Of a stretch of 64,000 nt of DNA, positions 19,870 through 28,736 are shown piece by piece. The translations under genes were made by a program, and so were the position numbers. The notes under the pieces were generated by a model that ran no database searches, was not told where the DNA came from, and saw nothing but the letters and a program-made list of their open reading frames with translations. The stretch covers positions 1 to 64,000 of the forward strand of contig NZ_NTGE01000036.1 in the NCBI RefSeq assembly GCF_002291145.1, given 5' to 3'. This DNA comes from Streptomyces sp. SA15 (GTDB lineage: Bacteria > Actinomycetota > Actinomycetes > Streptomycetales > Streptomycetaceae). Numbering within the stretch: the first letter of the stretch is position 1; each line of letters begins with the position of its first letter.

Positions 19870-20669
19870 CCCGCGATCCGTACGGTCGTGCTGGCGCCCC
19901 AGATCGCCAGCGACAGGAAGAAGTCGAGGACGTTGATCGCCACGATCGAGGTCCGCACGGCGCGGCCCACCGCGACGCCGACGCCCGCCGGGCCGCCGCT
20001 GGCGTAGTAGCCGTAGAAGCAGTGCACCAGGATGATCAGCACGGCGAAGACGAGCACCTTGCCGAAGGACCACAGCACGTCGACCGGCGGCAGGTACTGC
20101 TGGAAGTAGTGGTCGTAGGTGCCCGCGGACTGCCCGTAGTAGACGGTGGTGATGGTGCGGGCGGCGAGGTACGAGGACAGCAGCCCGATCACGTACAGCG
20201 GGATCACGGCGACGAACCCGGCGATCATCCGGGTCGTCACCAGGAACGGCAGTGAGGGCACGCCCATGACCTCCAGGGCGTCGGTCTCCTCGCTGATCCG
20301 CATCGCGCCGAGCTGGGCGGTGAATCCGGCGCCGACGGTCGCGGACAGGGCGAGCCCGGCCACCAGCGGGGCGATCTCCCGGGTGTTGAAGTACGCCGAC
20401 AGGAACGCGACGAAGTTTGAGGTGCCGAGCTGGTTGAGGGCGGCGTAGCCCTGGAGGCCCACCTCGGTGCCGGTGAAGAACGACAGGAAAGCGATCACAC
20501 CGACCGTGCCGCCCACGACGGCGAGGGCGCCGCGGCCGAAGCTCACCTCGGCGAGCAGCCGCAGGATCTCCTTCTTGTAGCGGCGCAGGGTGCGGCCGGT
20601 CCAGGCCAGCGAGCGGCCGTAGAAGGAGAGCTGTGCGCCCAGGTCCTCCAGACGATCGAGCAGCGCCAT
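19866..20669 (-). CDS. yrbE: MlaE/YrbE-type ABC permease B
   Basis: A 267-residue integral membrane permease of the Mce lipid transporter. It has about five to six hydrophobic segments. The conserved coupling region AQLGAMRISEETDALEVMGVPSLPFLVTTR near residue 150 contains the EExDALxxMG signature that contacts the ATPase. Starts 3 nt after the first permease gene and overlaps mceA by 4 bp. The two YrbE subunits would form the inner-membrane heterodimer. Confidence 0.95.
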   Translation of the reverse strand: MALLDRLEDLGAQLSFYGRSLAWTGRTLRRYKKEILRLLAEVSFGRGALAVVGGTVGVIAFLSFFTGTEVGLQGYAALNQLGTSNFVAFLSAYFNTREIAPLVAGLALSATVGAGFTAQLGAMRISEETDALEVMGVPSLPFLVTTRMIAGFVAVIPLYVIGLLSSYLAARTITTVYYGQSAGTYDHYFQQYLPPVDVLWSFGKVLVFAVLIILVHCFYGYYASGGPAGVGVAVGRAVRTSIVAINVLDFFLSLAIWGASTTVRIAG

Positions 20670-20672
20670 GCC

Positions 20673-21443
20673 TCAGCCCCTCTGCGGAACGACTTGGAAG
20701 TACACGGCGGTCATCACGAAGTTCGTCACGAACAGCAACATGAAGGTGATCACCACCGACTGGTTCACGGCGTCGCCCACGCCCTTCGGCCCGCCCTTCG
20801 CGGTCAGTCCCTTGTACGAGGCGACGATCCCGGAGATCGCGCCGAACACCAGCGCCTTGACCTCGGCCGCCCATAGGTCGGAGAGCTGGGCGAGCGTGGT
20901 GAAGGAGGCGAGATAGGCACCCGGGGTGCCGTTCTGCAGCACGACGTTGAAGAAGTAGCCGCCCGCGACACCGACCACCGACACCAGGCCGTTGAGCAGC
21001 ACCGCCACCACCATCGACGCGAGCACGCGCGGCACGACCAGCCGGTGGATGGGGTCGATGCCCAGCACCTGCATCGCGTCGATCTCCTCGCGGATCTTCC
21101 GCGCCCCGAGGTCCGCGCAGATGGCGGTGCCGCCGGCGCCCGCGATCAGCAGCGCGGTGACGATCGGCGAGGCCTCGCGCAGTACCGCCAGCACGGAGGC
21201 GGCCCCGGCGAAGGACTGGGCGCCGAGCTGCCGGGTCAGGCTGCCGATCTGGAGCGCGATGACCGCTCCGAAGGGGATGGAGACCAGGGCCGTCGGCAGG
21301 ATCGTCACGCTCGCGATGAACCACGCCTGCTGGATGAACTCCCGCGCCTGGAACGGCCGTCGGGGGATGGTCCGGACGACGTCCAGCGCCATCGCGAAGA
21401 GGTTCCCCGAGTGCCGCAGCGCTCCGGTCGGTGACAGACTCAT
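20673..21443 (-). CDS. yrbE: MlaE/YrbE-type ABC permease A
   Basis: A 256-residue permease partner of the next gene. The coupling signature ADLGARKIREEIDAMQVLGIDPIHRLVVPR lies near residues 110-140, with hydrophobic helices throughout. ATGA overlap with the ATPase gene upstream. Conserved position: ATPase, YrbE-A, YrbE-B, then MCE proteins, as in other actinobacterial mce operons. Confidence 0.95.
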   Translation of the reverse strand: MSLSPTGALRHSGNLFAMALDVVRTIPRRPFQAREFIQQAWFIASVTILPTALVSIPFGAVIALQIGSLTRQLGAQSFAGAASVLAVLREASPIVTALLIAGAGGTAICADLGARKIREEIDAMQVLGIDPIHRLVVPRVLASMVVAVLLNGLVSVVGVAGGYFFNVVLQNGTPGAYLASFTTLAQLSDLWAAEVKALVFGAISGIVASYKGLTAKGGPKGVGDAVNQSVVITFMLLFVTNFVMTAVYFQVVPQRG

Positions 21444-22369
21444 GCGCCGGTCACCGCCTTCTGACGCAGCGCGGCCTCGCGCCGGGCGATCGCCTCCCAG
21501 CGGGGTGGTCGGGCGATTCCCGGCCCCGGCAGCAGGCGGGGAGTCAGCTCCGATACGCGCGCGCTGTCGTCGATCCGCGCGAGCTCCTGCTCGACCTGCG
21601 CGGCGTCCTTCTCCTCCGCCATGCCGATCGGGCCCTGCATCCGGCCGTTCAGGAACTGCCGTACGACGGGCTCGTCACTGGTCAGCAACTCCTCGCGCGG
21701 CCCGAACATGACCAGCTCGCGGCGGAACAGCAGCCCGATGTTGTCCGGGACCTGGCGGGCCGAGGCGATGTCGTGCGTGACGATCAGAAAGGTCGCGTCG
21801 ATCTGGGCGTTGAGGTCGACGATGAGCTGGTTGAGATAGGCGACGCGGACCGGGTCGAGGCCCGAGTCGGGTTCGTCGAAGAGAATGATCTCCGGGTCGA
21901 GGACGAGGGCCCGGGCCAGCCCGGCGCGCTTGCGCATCCCGCCGGAGATCTCGCCGGGCAGCTTCCCCTCCGAGCCGATCAGCCCGACCATGTCCATCTT
22001 CTCCAGCACGATGCGCCGGATCTCGCTCTCGGACTTGCGGGTGTGCTCGCGCAGCGGGAAGGCGATGTTGTCGTACAGGTTCATCGAGCCGAACAGCGCG
22101 CCGTCCTGGAACAGCACGCCGAACAGCTTCCGCACCTCGTACAGGTCGTGCTCGCGGAGCTTGGTGATGTCCCGGCCCTGGATCGTGATCGAGCCGCGCT
22201 CCGGCTTCAGCAGTCCGACGAGCGTTTTGAGGAACACCGACTTGCCCGTGCCCGAGGGGCCGAGCATGACCGAGACCTCCCCGGCGGGCAGCGTCAGCGA
22301 GACGTCCTGCCAGATGACCTGGTGACCGAAGGACTTGGTCAGCCCTTCGACACAGATCTCGACACCCAT
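21440..22369 (-). CDS. mkl: Mce transporter ATPase (MlaF/Mkl type)
   Basis: A 309-residue ABC ATPase powering the Mce importer. Walker A GPSGTGKSVFLKTL near residue 40, Q-loop GVLFQDGALFGSM near 85, signature LPGEISGGMRKRAGLARAL near 140, Walker B ILFDEPDSGLDPVR near 163, H-switch VTHD near 196. The GxLFGSMNL phrase is typical of MlaF/Mkl. Start at ATG 22369 with GAAGGG 8 nt upstream; a GTG three codons earlier is too close to that site. In mycobacteria the mce ATPase is encoded away from the operons, but here it leads it. Confidence 0.95.
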   Translation of the reverse strand: MGVEICVEGLTKSFGHQVIWQDVSLTLPAGEVSVMLGPSGTGKSVFLKTLVGLLKPERGSITIQGRDITKLREHDLYEVRKLFGVLFQDGALFGSMNLYDNIAFPLREHTRKSESEIRRIVLEKMDMVGLIGSEGKLPGEISGGMRKRAGLARALVLDPEIILFDEPDSGLDPVRVAYLNQLIVDLNAQIDATFLIVTHDIASARQVPDNIGLLFRRELVMFGPREELLTSDEPVVRQFLNGRMQGPIGMAEEKDAAQVEQELARIDDSARVSELTPRLLPGPGIARPPRWEAIARREAALRQKAVTGA

Positions 22370-22484
22370 CCGGTACACCCTTCAACCCGTGGAGCAGCTC
22401 CGACATCTGCTCTACGGGGAGGGGCGGGGCGTCCGTCGCTCGGGATGCGGAATTTTTTTCGAGAGTGTTTCCGGAGGGGCCGGG

Positions 22485-23519
22485 CTACGGCAGTGCGGTC
22501 ACCGTGGGTGTGGGGAGCGCGGCGGACGGTACGGCGGGGGCGGTGGGCTCGATGGGCACGTCCGGCATGTCCGGCACGTCGCGCAGGCCGGGCGGGGCCG
22601 TGACCTCGGGCAGGTCCGTCACCTCGGGCAGTGCGGGGATGTCGGGCACCTCAGGCACCTGCGGGACCGCGGGCGCCGACACCGTCGGCAGCGACGGCAG
22701 GGACAGGGGCAGCAGCGATCCGTCGCCCGGCGACTCGGCCGGCTGCGAGGCGGTGGCGGTCACCGTCGGCGAGACGGCGTCAGGCTCCGGGGGACGGCTC
22801 CCGCCGGTCGCGCCGTCGGGCCGCGGGGTCTCCGTGCCGTGGGACACGGACGGCCGCGGTGCCGGGGCGTTTCCGCCCCCGTCGAGCGCGTACGGCAGGA
22901 CGAACCCCGCCATCGCCAGGGTCGCCGCCGTCGAGGTGGCCGCCACGGCCTGCGCCCTGCCGCCGCCGCGCGGCCGACCGCGCCCGAGCAGGAACAGAGC
23001 GACCCCGAGCGTCGCGGCCAGTGAGTTCCGCAGCGTCCGCCGGGCCCGGGCCAGCAGCGACTCGACGGTCCGGTAGCTCAGCCCCATCCGGACGGCGACC
23101 TGGCCGACGTCCAGGTCCTGCGACTTCAGCCGCAGCGCCTCCGCCTGGCGGGCGGGCAGCTCCCCGCTGCGTACGGCGAGCCACTTGGCCTCGGCCCGGT
23201 CGCACACCGCCTCGTCGACGGGCACCGGTCCGGGGGCGATCAGCGTCGGGCTGGTGCGGACCTCGGCCTCGCGGTTGACCTGCCGGTAGCGGTCCACGCA
23301 CAGCCGCATCGTCACCGTCGTCAGCCAGGCCGCGAGCCGTTCGTCGTCCAGGTCGGGGCGCTCGGCGGCGCGCAGCATCGCCTCGTGCACCGCGTCCTCG
23401 GCGTCCTCGAGGCTCATCGACCTGCGCCGGGCCACCTTGAGCAACTGCTCGCGGTGGCTCCACATGCGCTGCCAACGTTCGTCGGCCGCGTGCGTCCGCG
23501 CCGGCATGTCCGTCGTCAT
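22485..23519 (-). CDS. ECF-type sigma factor fused to a membrane segment and Pro-rich outer tail
   Basis: A 344-residue protein. Region 2 of an ECF sigma factor is at ~20-85 (SLEDAEDAVHEAMLRAAERPD, AWLTTVTMRLCVDRYRQ). Region 4 is at ~115-170 (LPARQAEALRLKSQDLDVGQVAVRMG then YRTVESLLARARRTLRNS). A hydrophobic helix follows near 190-215 (VAATSTAATLAMAGFVLPYAL), and the last ~125 residues are Pro/Val/Asp-rich with VPEVPDIPALPEV-like repeats. This layout suggests a sigma factor tethered to the membrane with a sensor tail outside. It ends 115 nt before the mce ATPase on the same strand and may control that operon. No separate anti-sigma gene is adjacent. Confidence 0.85.
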   Translation of the reverse strand: MTTDMPARTHAADERWQRMWSHREQLLKVARRRSMSLEDAEDAVHEAMLRAAERPDLDDERLAAWLTTVTMRLCVDRYRQVNREAEVRTSPTLIAPGPVPVDEAVCDRAEAKWLAVRSGELPARQAEALRLKSQDLDVGQVAVRMGLSYRTVESLLARARRTLRNSLAATLGVALFLLGRGRPRGGGRAQAVAATSTAATLAMAGFVLPYALDGGGNAPAPRPSVSHGTETPRPDGATGGSRPPEPDAVSPTVTATASQPAESPGDGSLLPLSLPSLPTVSAPAVPQVPEVPDIPALPEVTDLPEVTAPPGLRDVPDMPDVPIEPTAPAVPSAALPTPTVTALP

Positions 23520-23691
23520 GAGGGGCCCTTCGTGCTCACCCGCCGGTCTCGGCCGTCCGGCGGTTGGCGACATTACCGTCCGGTAGTCGCGGTTGTGGAG
23601 GGGGTGACAAGAACGTCCTGTGTCACGTGTTTGACATCGTTGTTCGGGGAAGGCGAACGCGCATGGTGGTCACGGGAGTTGGGGGCGGACG

Positions 23692-24498
23692 ATGATCGGA
23701 TCCCGAGCAGTGCCCACGAACGGCCTCTCTCCCGTGTACGACGAGACCGGTGCCGCGTCCGCGCGTTTCCTCAGGTGGCTGGCCGAGGAGACCGACGGCG
23801 TCGCCGGGAACCGAGTGCCCAGCGCCGCCTACGCACCCCAAGAGCGGTGCAGCCTGGAACTGGTCGAGGACGTCGTGGAACGCCTGGCCGCCCTCGGCTG
23901 GACAACCGTGCACAACGACTCCGGTGCCGTGCCACCGCTGGTCAGCCCCACCCGCACCGGGCTCGCGGAGGTCCGGGCCTGGGACGAGGCATACGCCGAT
24001 CGGGACACCCGGCGCCGGTACGCCAAGGCGGCCCTGTTCGCCTGGTGGGACCGGGCCGGGCGGCACCGCAGCGGCGATCCGAACCCCGAGGACTTCCTGT
24101 GGGCCCGGGAGGCGTTCTACTGCGGGCGCCGGCTCGCCCTCGAGGACCTGGAGTACGCCAAGGACCATCTGGACCTGCCCACCCCGGTACACGTCGGCGT
24201 CACGGAACAGGGCGCCGGAGTGTTCCTCTCCTTCGAGCAGCTGGCCCTGCTGGTGCAGGCGTCCCGCCCCGACCTGTCGGAGGCCGACAGCGAGGTGCGG
24301 CAGGTCCGCGAGCTCGCCGGGGCCCTGACCGAGGCCGCCCAGCGCGGTGCCGAGCCCGACGAGGGCACGTTGCAGCGCTTCCTGAAGCACAGCAGCGACC
24401 TGGTGCAGGCCGGTTCCAGGTCGGTGGGTTCGATGGGCAGGGACATGGCGTCCGGCATCGTGTCGGAGATCCTCAACTCGATGCTGAGGCTGGGATGA
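23692..24498 (+). CDS. Unknown protein, first gene of the ATPase/receptor operon
   Basis: A 268-residue soluble protein with no family I can name. Residues ~15-110 look like a winged helix: helices around ARFLRWLAEETDG and LELVEDVVERLAALGW, a beta-wing-like TVHNDSGAVPPLVSPTRTG, then a long basic helix DRDTRRRYAKAALFAWWDRAGR. The C-terminal third is strongly helical (EVRQVRELAGALTEAAQRG, SMGRDMASGIVSEILNSML) and could be a dimerisation or membrane-touching segment. ATGA overlap with the ATPase gene means tight co-translation. It may be the adaptor or DNA-binding effector of a three-component system (inference). Confidence 0.8.
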   Translation: MIGSRAVPTNGLSPVYDETGAASARFLRWLAEETDGVAGNRVPSAAYAPQERCSLELVEDVVERLAALGWTTVHNDSGAVPPLVSPTRTGLAEVRAWDEAYADRDTRRRYAKAALFAWWDRAGRHRSGDPNPEDFLWAREAFYCGRRLALEDLEYAKDHLDLPTPVHVGVTEQGAGVFLSFEQLALLVQASRPDLSEADSEVRQVRELAGALTEAAQRGAEPDEGTLQRFLKHSSDLVQAGSRSVGSMGRDMASGIVSEILNSMLRLG

Positions 24499-26753
24499 GC
24501 GACCCCGCGAGCCCCGCACCCGGGACGCGGGAGCAGATTCCGGAGGCGTACGCGCGCCAGCCCCTGCTGCGGCAGCTGGTACCGCGGCTGGTCGGCCTCG
24601 ACCGCGACCGGCACCGCAGACGGCGGCACCACGAGTTCGCCGAGGACCTCCCCGTGGTGCTGCTCAGCGGGCGGCACGGCACCGGCAAGAGCGCCCTGCT
24701 GGACGATCTCAAGGAGGCCTACGCGCCCGACGCCGGGCCTTGGCCGGGACCGCGCGTGCCGTTCGCGCGGATCAACTGCGCGACGCTGCAGGAGCGGGCC
24801 AGGGTCGGCCCGGAGATCTCCAACAACTCCTACGCGGTGGAGGTCCTGTCCGCACTCGTCACCCAACTGTCGCGTCCCGTCGCGGGGTTCGGGCGGCTGT
24901 GCTTTCCCCGGACCACCGCCGGGCTGCTCGCCGTGGTGTCCGCGCGGCGCCCCGGCAACGACGACGAGCTGCGGGTGGCCGACCGGCACACGGCCGCCCT
25001 GATGGGGCCCCCGCCGGGTGAGGGCCCGCCGCCCACCTGGGACACGCTCTTCCGCACGGCGCTGCCCGCCTCCCCCGACCCCGAGGAGTTTCCCGAGGCG
25101 GCCGTGCGCACCTACCTGGGCAGGCAGTACCCATGGCGCTCGCGCAGACTCGCCTCCCGCCATCTCGTCGGCTGGTACGAGAGCTACCGCAGCGAGGCCG
25201 ACAACCGGCTGCGCGGCATGCCGCCGGGCGCCGCCACACAGCCGCGCCCGGTGCCGACCGCGGAGCGCGCGCGGGCCGTGGCCCGGCTCTGCCAGGAGTT
25301 CCACCAGGGCCGCGGATTCAGGCGCGGCGTCGAACGCATGCTGATGGCCGCGTTCCTCGCCGATGTGCGCTACGGCCCCTTCCGGCGCGGGAACCGCGCC
25401 CCGCGACCGCTGGTCCTCCTCGACAACGCCCACACCGACGCCGGCCGTGACTTCCTCGAACTGCTCCTGGAAGAACGGGCGCGCATCGGCCGCGGCGCCC
25501 GCGACCAGCTGGTCGTCATCGCCACCGAACTGCGCGGCGACGACAGCCCGGCCACCCGGGACGACAACCCCGACGAGGAGAACGACCCCTACCCGGCCGC
25601 CGCCCACCGGTCGCTGCACGAGGTCGGCAGGAACTCCAGATGGACCCGGGGCGGCACCGCTCCCTCCGCGGGCGTGCTGGTCCTGCCGCTGCCGCCGCTC
25701 GACACGGAGCACCTGGAGAGGATGCTCAAGCGCGACGACCGGGCCTCCTTCGACCCGTACATCGCCACCGCCGTACACGACCTGACCCGAGGCCACCCCA
25801 TGGGAGCCCGCCGGCTGTGCGACGCCGTGGTGCACAAGGCGCGCACCGGTCAGTGGGTGGCGGCCGAGGAACTCCTCGACCTGACCCACCCCGGCGGCAC
25901 CGGCGAATCCGTCATCTGGCGGCTGCTCAACACCCTGGTCGGCAGCGAGAACCACGACGAGCTGTGCCTGTTCTCCCTGGCCTGGGACCGGGAGGCGGCC
26001 GAGCAGCTGGCCGAGCGGTGGGTGCCGCGCCGGATCGACGGCCTGCCCGCGGCCGACGGCGCCGCCGCCCAGCTGGAGAGGGAGCGCTGGTCGCGGGGAA
26101 CGGGCAGCCGGCCGTTCATCACCGACCGTTTTCTGCGCGCCCTGCTGGTGCACCAGATGCGCAGCGGGCGCGGCGGCAGCGGGGTGGACTGGTTCAGCGC
26201 GCACACCCTGCTCGCCGAACACCACCGGCAGCGGGCCGAGAGCCGCTCGGGGCAGGCGGAGCGGGACGAGCGGTCCCGCTTCCTGTGGCACCGGCTCGCC
26301 GGGGGAGAGGCGTGGGAGGTCGTCGACTGGCTGCACGCGGAGTTCCTCAGGGACGACGGCGACGCGGTCGACTGGCTGCACATCCTGCGCACCGTGGCCC
26401 ACGCCCCACGCCCGCCGGGGGACATCTGGTTCGAGCAGTGCCAAGAGGTCGCCAAGGGCCGCCGGGACCGGCTGCAGCTCCAGGCGGACCCGGACGGGGG
26501 CCTGGAGAAGCAGGCCGTCAACCGGCTGCTGCACGCCCTGTGGTACGCGGCGGACGAACTCGCCGAGGCGGACCGGACCCTCGCCGACCGGATCGGCCAG
26601 GACCTGTCCTTCCTCTCCGCCCAGCACCTGACCGGCCGCGCGGTCCTCGCCCAGGCCGCCATCCGCTGGCCGCGCGCGGTGCGCGACGGCGAGGACTGGC
26701 CCCTCGACCGACGCTGGCAGGGTGACCAGCCGCGAACGGGAGGGGCGCGATGA
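24495..26753 (+). CDS. Large P-loop ATPase of unknown function
   Basis: A 752-residue STAND/AAA-like NTPase. Walker A GRHGTGKSALLDDL near residue 57; Walker B-like PLVLLDNAHTDAGRDFLELLLEE near 305-330; sensor-like DQLVVIATELRGDD near 340. Helical and probably winged-helix regions follow (ARRLCDAVVHKA, DRFLRALLVHQM), ending without recognisable TPR, WD or LRR repeats. The insertion of ~200 residues between Walker A and B is unusually long. It is coupled by 4-bp overlaps to genes on both sides. It may act as a switch relaying ligand sensing by the downstream membrane receptor, but no domain shows an enzymatic output. Confidence 0.85.
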   Translation: MSDPASPAPGTREQIPEAYARQPLLRQLVPRLVGLDRDRHRRRRHHEFAEDLPVVLLSGRHGTGKSALLDDLKEAYAPDAGPWPGPRVPFARINCATLQERARVGPEISNNSYAVEVLSALVTQLSRPVAGFGRLCFPRTTAGLLAVVSARRPGNDDELRVADRHTAALMGPPPGEGPPPTWDTLFRTALPASPDPEEFPEAAVRTYLGRQYPWRSRRLASRHLVGWYESYRSEADNRLRGMPPGAATQPRPVPTAERARAVARLCQEFHQGRGFRRGVERMLMAAFLADVRYGPFRRGNRAPRPLVLLDNAHTDAGRDFLELLLEERARIGRGARDQLVVIATELRGDDSPATRDDNPDEENDPYPAAAHRSLHEVGRNSRWTRGGTAPSAGVLVLPLPPLDTEHLERMLKRDDRASFDPYIATAVHDLTRGHPMGARRLCDAVVHKARTGQWVAAEELLDLTHPGGTGESVIWRLLNTLVGSENHDELCLFSLAWDREAAEQLAERWVPRRIDGLPAADGAAAQLERERWSRGTGSRPFITDRFLRALLVHQMRSGRGGSGVDWFSAHTLLAEHHRQRAESRSGQAERDERSRFLWHRLAGGEAWEVVDWLHAEFLRDDGDAVDWLHILRTVAHAPRPPGDIWFEQCQEVAKGRRDRLQLQADPDGGLEKQAVNRLLHALWYAADELAEADRTLADRIGQDLSFLSAQHLTGRAVLAQAAIRWPRAVRDGEDWPLDRRWQGDQPRTGGAR

Positions 26754-28405
26754 GCAGGACGGACCGCAGAAACTGGGCCTGGCTGCCGGGCCGGCTCCGC
26801 TTCCGGGTGTTCGGCCTGATCGATGTGGTGGCCCTGTGGACCCTGGTCGCCGTCCTGGCGGGCGCTGGCGCCTGGTGGGGCCTGGACACCTACCAGGAGC
26901 ACCGCGACTACTGCACCGAGAACCAGGAACTGCGGCGCGTGGACGGGGGCGCGGGCGCCGGCGACGAGTGCATCGGCGTCATGGCCGCGGCGTACCCCTT
27001 CGCCCCGGACCTCGCCGACGTCCTGGGCCGCATCGAGGACGAGAACGAGGCGGCACGGACGTCCGGCAAGCCGCTGGTGAGCGTCGCCGTCGTCATGCCG
27101 TACACCTCCAGGAGCCCCGGCGCGGCCATGTCGAAGGAACTGATCCGGCACTCCCTCCAGGGCGCCTACCTCGCCCAGCGCGGCCACAACCACGGGCCCG
27201 CCACCCGCGACACCGCCATCCGGCTCCTCTTCGCCAACGTCGGCGAGGATCTGAGCCACTGGAAGACCGTGACCGACGAACTGGCCTCCCGCACCGGCGG
27301 CGAGAGCCCCCTCGTCGCGGCCATCGGCCTGCCCAACAGCGACGACGCCACGCTCGCCGCCGTACGGCAGGGACTCGGACACGCGAAGATCCCGTCCGTC
27401 AGCGCGGTGCTCAGCTCCCGCGAGATGGAGCACCCATACCTGCTCAAGGTCTCGCCCTCCACCGACCAGCTCGTCGACGCCCTCAAGCGCTACGTGAGCG
27501 CGAACCGGGTGAACCGCGAGGACACGTTCATGATCGCCGACGAGCGGGACGACAACTACGTCGCCAACCTCCGCCGCGTCTTCCGCCGCGAGTTCGGCGC
27601 CCGGTACGGCATCACCGACGACGAGGTGCAACGGCGGACCGAGACGTACCAGGGCATCAAGGGGCCCGAGGAAGGCGAGCCGCAGATCTTCCGGCGGGCC
27701 GTGTCCGCGATGTGCGCGGTCGGCGCCAGGACGGTGTTCCTGGCCGGCCGGGACGCGGACCTGCCGCCCTTCCTGGAGACCATCGACCGGACGCGTTCCT
27801 GCGACCGGGACCCGGACGAGGAACCGATGCGCATCCTGCGCGTCAGCACCGGCCGCGACCCGGTCACCGAGACCGCCGAGCTGCGCGCGATCGCCGAGCG
27901 GAACCACCTCGAGATCGTGACCGCCACCGCCGTGGACGCACCCCGCTGGCGTGCGGCCCGGAGCGGCGACGACCAGGTCCCCAAGGCCTTCGGGCTCTTC
28001 GCCGACTCCTACGACCGGTACTTCGGCGAGGAGAGGCCCGACGCCCTGGGCGACGGCTACGCCGTGATGTACCACGACGCCCTCACCGCCGTGGGCACCG
28101 CCGTGTCCGCCGCCCGGGACAGCGGCATCGACGCCGTGAGCCACAACGACGTCTACGACGAACTGCGCCGGGGCAGCCCACTGGAACACTGCGCCGCGGG
28201 CTGCGTACCGGGCGCGAGCGGCGTCTTCACCTTCGCGGACGAGGGGCTTGGGACGGACGAGGGCGCCCGGCACGAGGCGGCGACCGGCCTGTGGCCGGTG
28301 TGCAAACCGGTACCCGTGGTGACCTTCCCGAAGGAGCGGCGAGACAGGTCGCCGCTCTACCGGACCTATGAGGAACCGGGGAAGAACACCTGCCCCCGGC
28401 CGTGA
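26750..28405 (+). CDS. Membrane-anchored periplasmic-binding-protein-like receptor
   Basis: A 551-residue protein. About 20 basic cytoplasmic residues lead to one transmembrane helix (FGLIDVVALWTLVAVLAGAGAWW, ~22-45). A large outer domain of type I periplasmic-binding fold follows, with alternating strands VSVAVVMPYTS, IRLLFANVGED, LVAAIGLPNS, YLLKVSPS, TFMIADERDDNYV and RTVFLAGRDAD, as in branched-chain amino-acid or receptor ligand-binding domains. There is no ABC permease nearby and no signal cleavage site, so it is a tethered receptor rather than a transport protein. Several Cys residues may form disulphides. Last gene of the three-gene operon. Confidence 0.85.
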   Translation: MSRTDRRNWAWLPGRLRFRVFGLIDVVALWTLVAVLAGAGAWWGLDTYQEHRDYCTENQELRRVDGGAGAGDECIGVMAAAYPFAPDLADVLGRIEDENEAARTSGKPLVSVAVVMPYTSRSPGAAMSKELIRHSLQGAYLAQRGHNHGPATRDTAIRLLFANVGEDLSHWKTVTDELASRTGGESPLVAAIGLPNSDDATLAAVRQGLGHAKIPSVSAVLSSREMEHPYLLKVSPSTDQLVDALKRYVSANRVNREDTFMIADERDDNYVANLRRVFRREFGARYGITDDEVQRRTETYQGIKGPEEGEPQIFRRAVSAMCAVGARTVFLAGRDADLPPFLETIDRTRSCDRDPDEEPMRILRVSTGRDPVTETAELRAIAERNHLEIVTATAVDAPRWRAARSGDDQVPKAFGLFADSYDRYFGEERPDALGDGYAVMYHDALTAVGTAVSAARDSGIDAVSHNDVYDELRRGSPLEHCAAGCVPGASGVFTFADEGLGTDEGARHEAATGLWPVCKPVPVVTFPKERRDRSPLYRTYEEPGKNTCPRP

Positions 28406-28484
28406 TCCGGCGTGATCGGGCGACGGGCGGAGCGGATCCGGGCGTGGCTCCCCGTGGCCGCCCCGCGCGCGTTAGGTTGTGCGC

Positions 28485-28736
28485 GTGCGATTGAGAGTGG
28501 AGTTCACGACCGAGCCCTTCGACCTCGACGAGGCGCCCGCGCACGCCCTGGTGGCCCGCGAGGTCATCGAGGCGGCCGAGCTGGACGCGGTGGACGTCGG
28601 GCCGTTCGGGAACACGGCGGAGGGCAGCGCCGACGCCGTGCTCACCGCCGTGGACACCCTGATGCGCAGGGCCCTGGAGGTCGGCGCCACCCGGATCTCG
28701 CTCCAGGTCAACGTGATCGGGGAGGGGCCGAAGTGA
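28485..28736 (+). CDS. Thiamine-binding-protein-like (MTH1187 family) small protein
   Basis: An 83-residue protein. The end GPFGNTAEGSADAVLTAVDTLMRRALEVGATRISLQVNVI matches the Thiamine_BP/MTH1187/YkoF fold, small ferredoxin-like ligand-binding proteins. A GTG start at 28485 gives the family-like opening VRLRVEFTTEPFDL; GTG 28479 is two codons further up. It overlaps the next gene by 4 bp (GTGA). Coupling to an HTH protein ahead of the urate genes suggests it senses a ligand for, or works with, that regulator (inference). Confidence 0.75.
   Translation: MRLRVEFTTEPFDLDEAPAHALVAREVIEAAELDAVDVGPFGNTAEGSADAVLTAVDTLMRRALEVGATRISLQVNVIGEGPK

Noticed and set aside
22440..22484. Terminator between the sigma gene and the mce ATPase (run of seven T near 22453)
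   Set aside because: The possible stem is only 5 bp with a long loop, and the T-run is on the wrong strand for minus-strand transcription.
24117..28273. Long minus-strand frames antisense to the ATPase and receptor genes
   Set aside because: No family resemblance and composition typical of shadows; the plus-strand genes have motifs, overlaps and ribosome sites.
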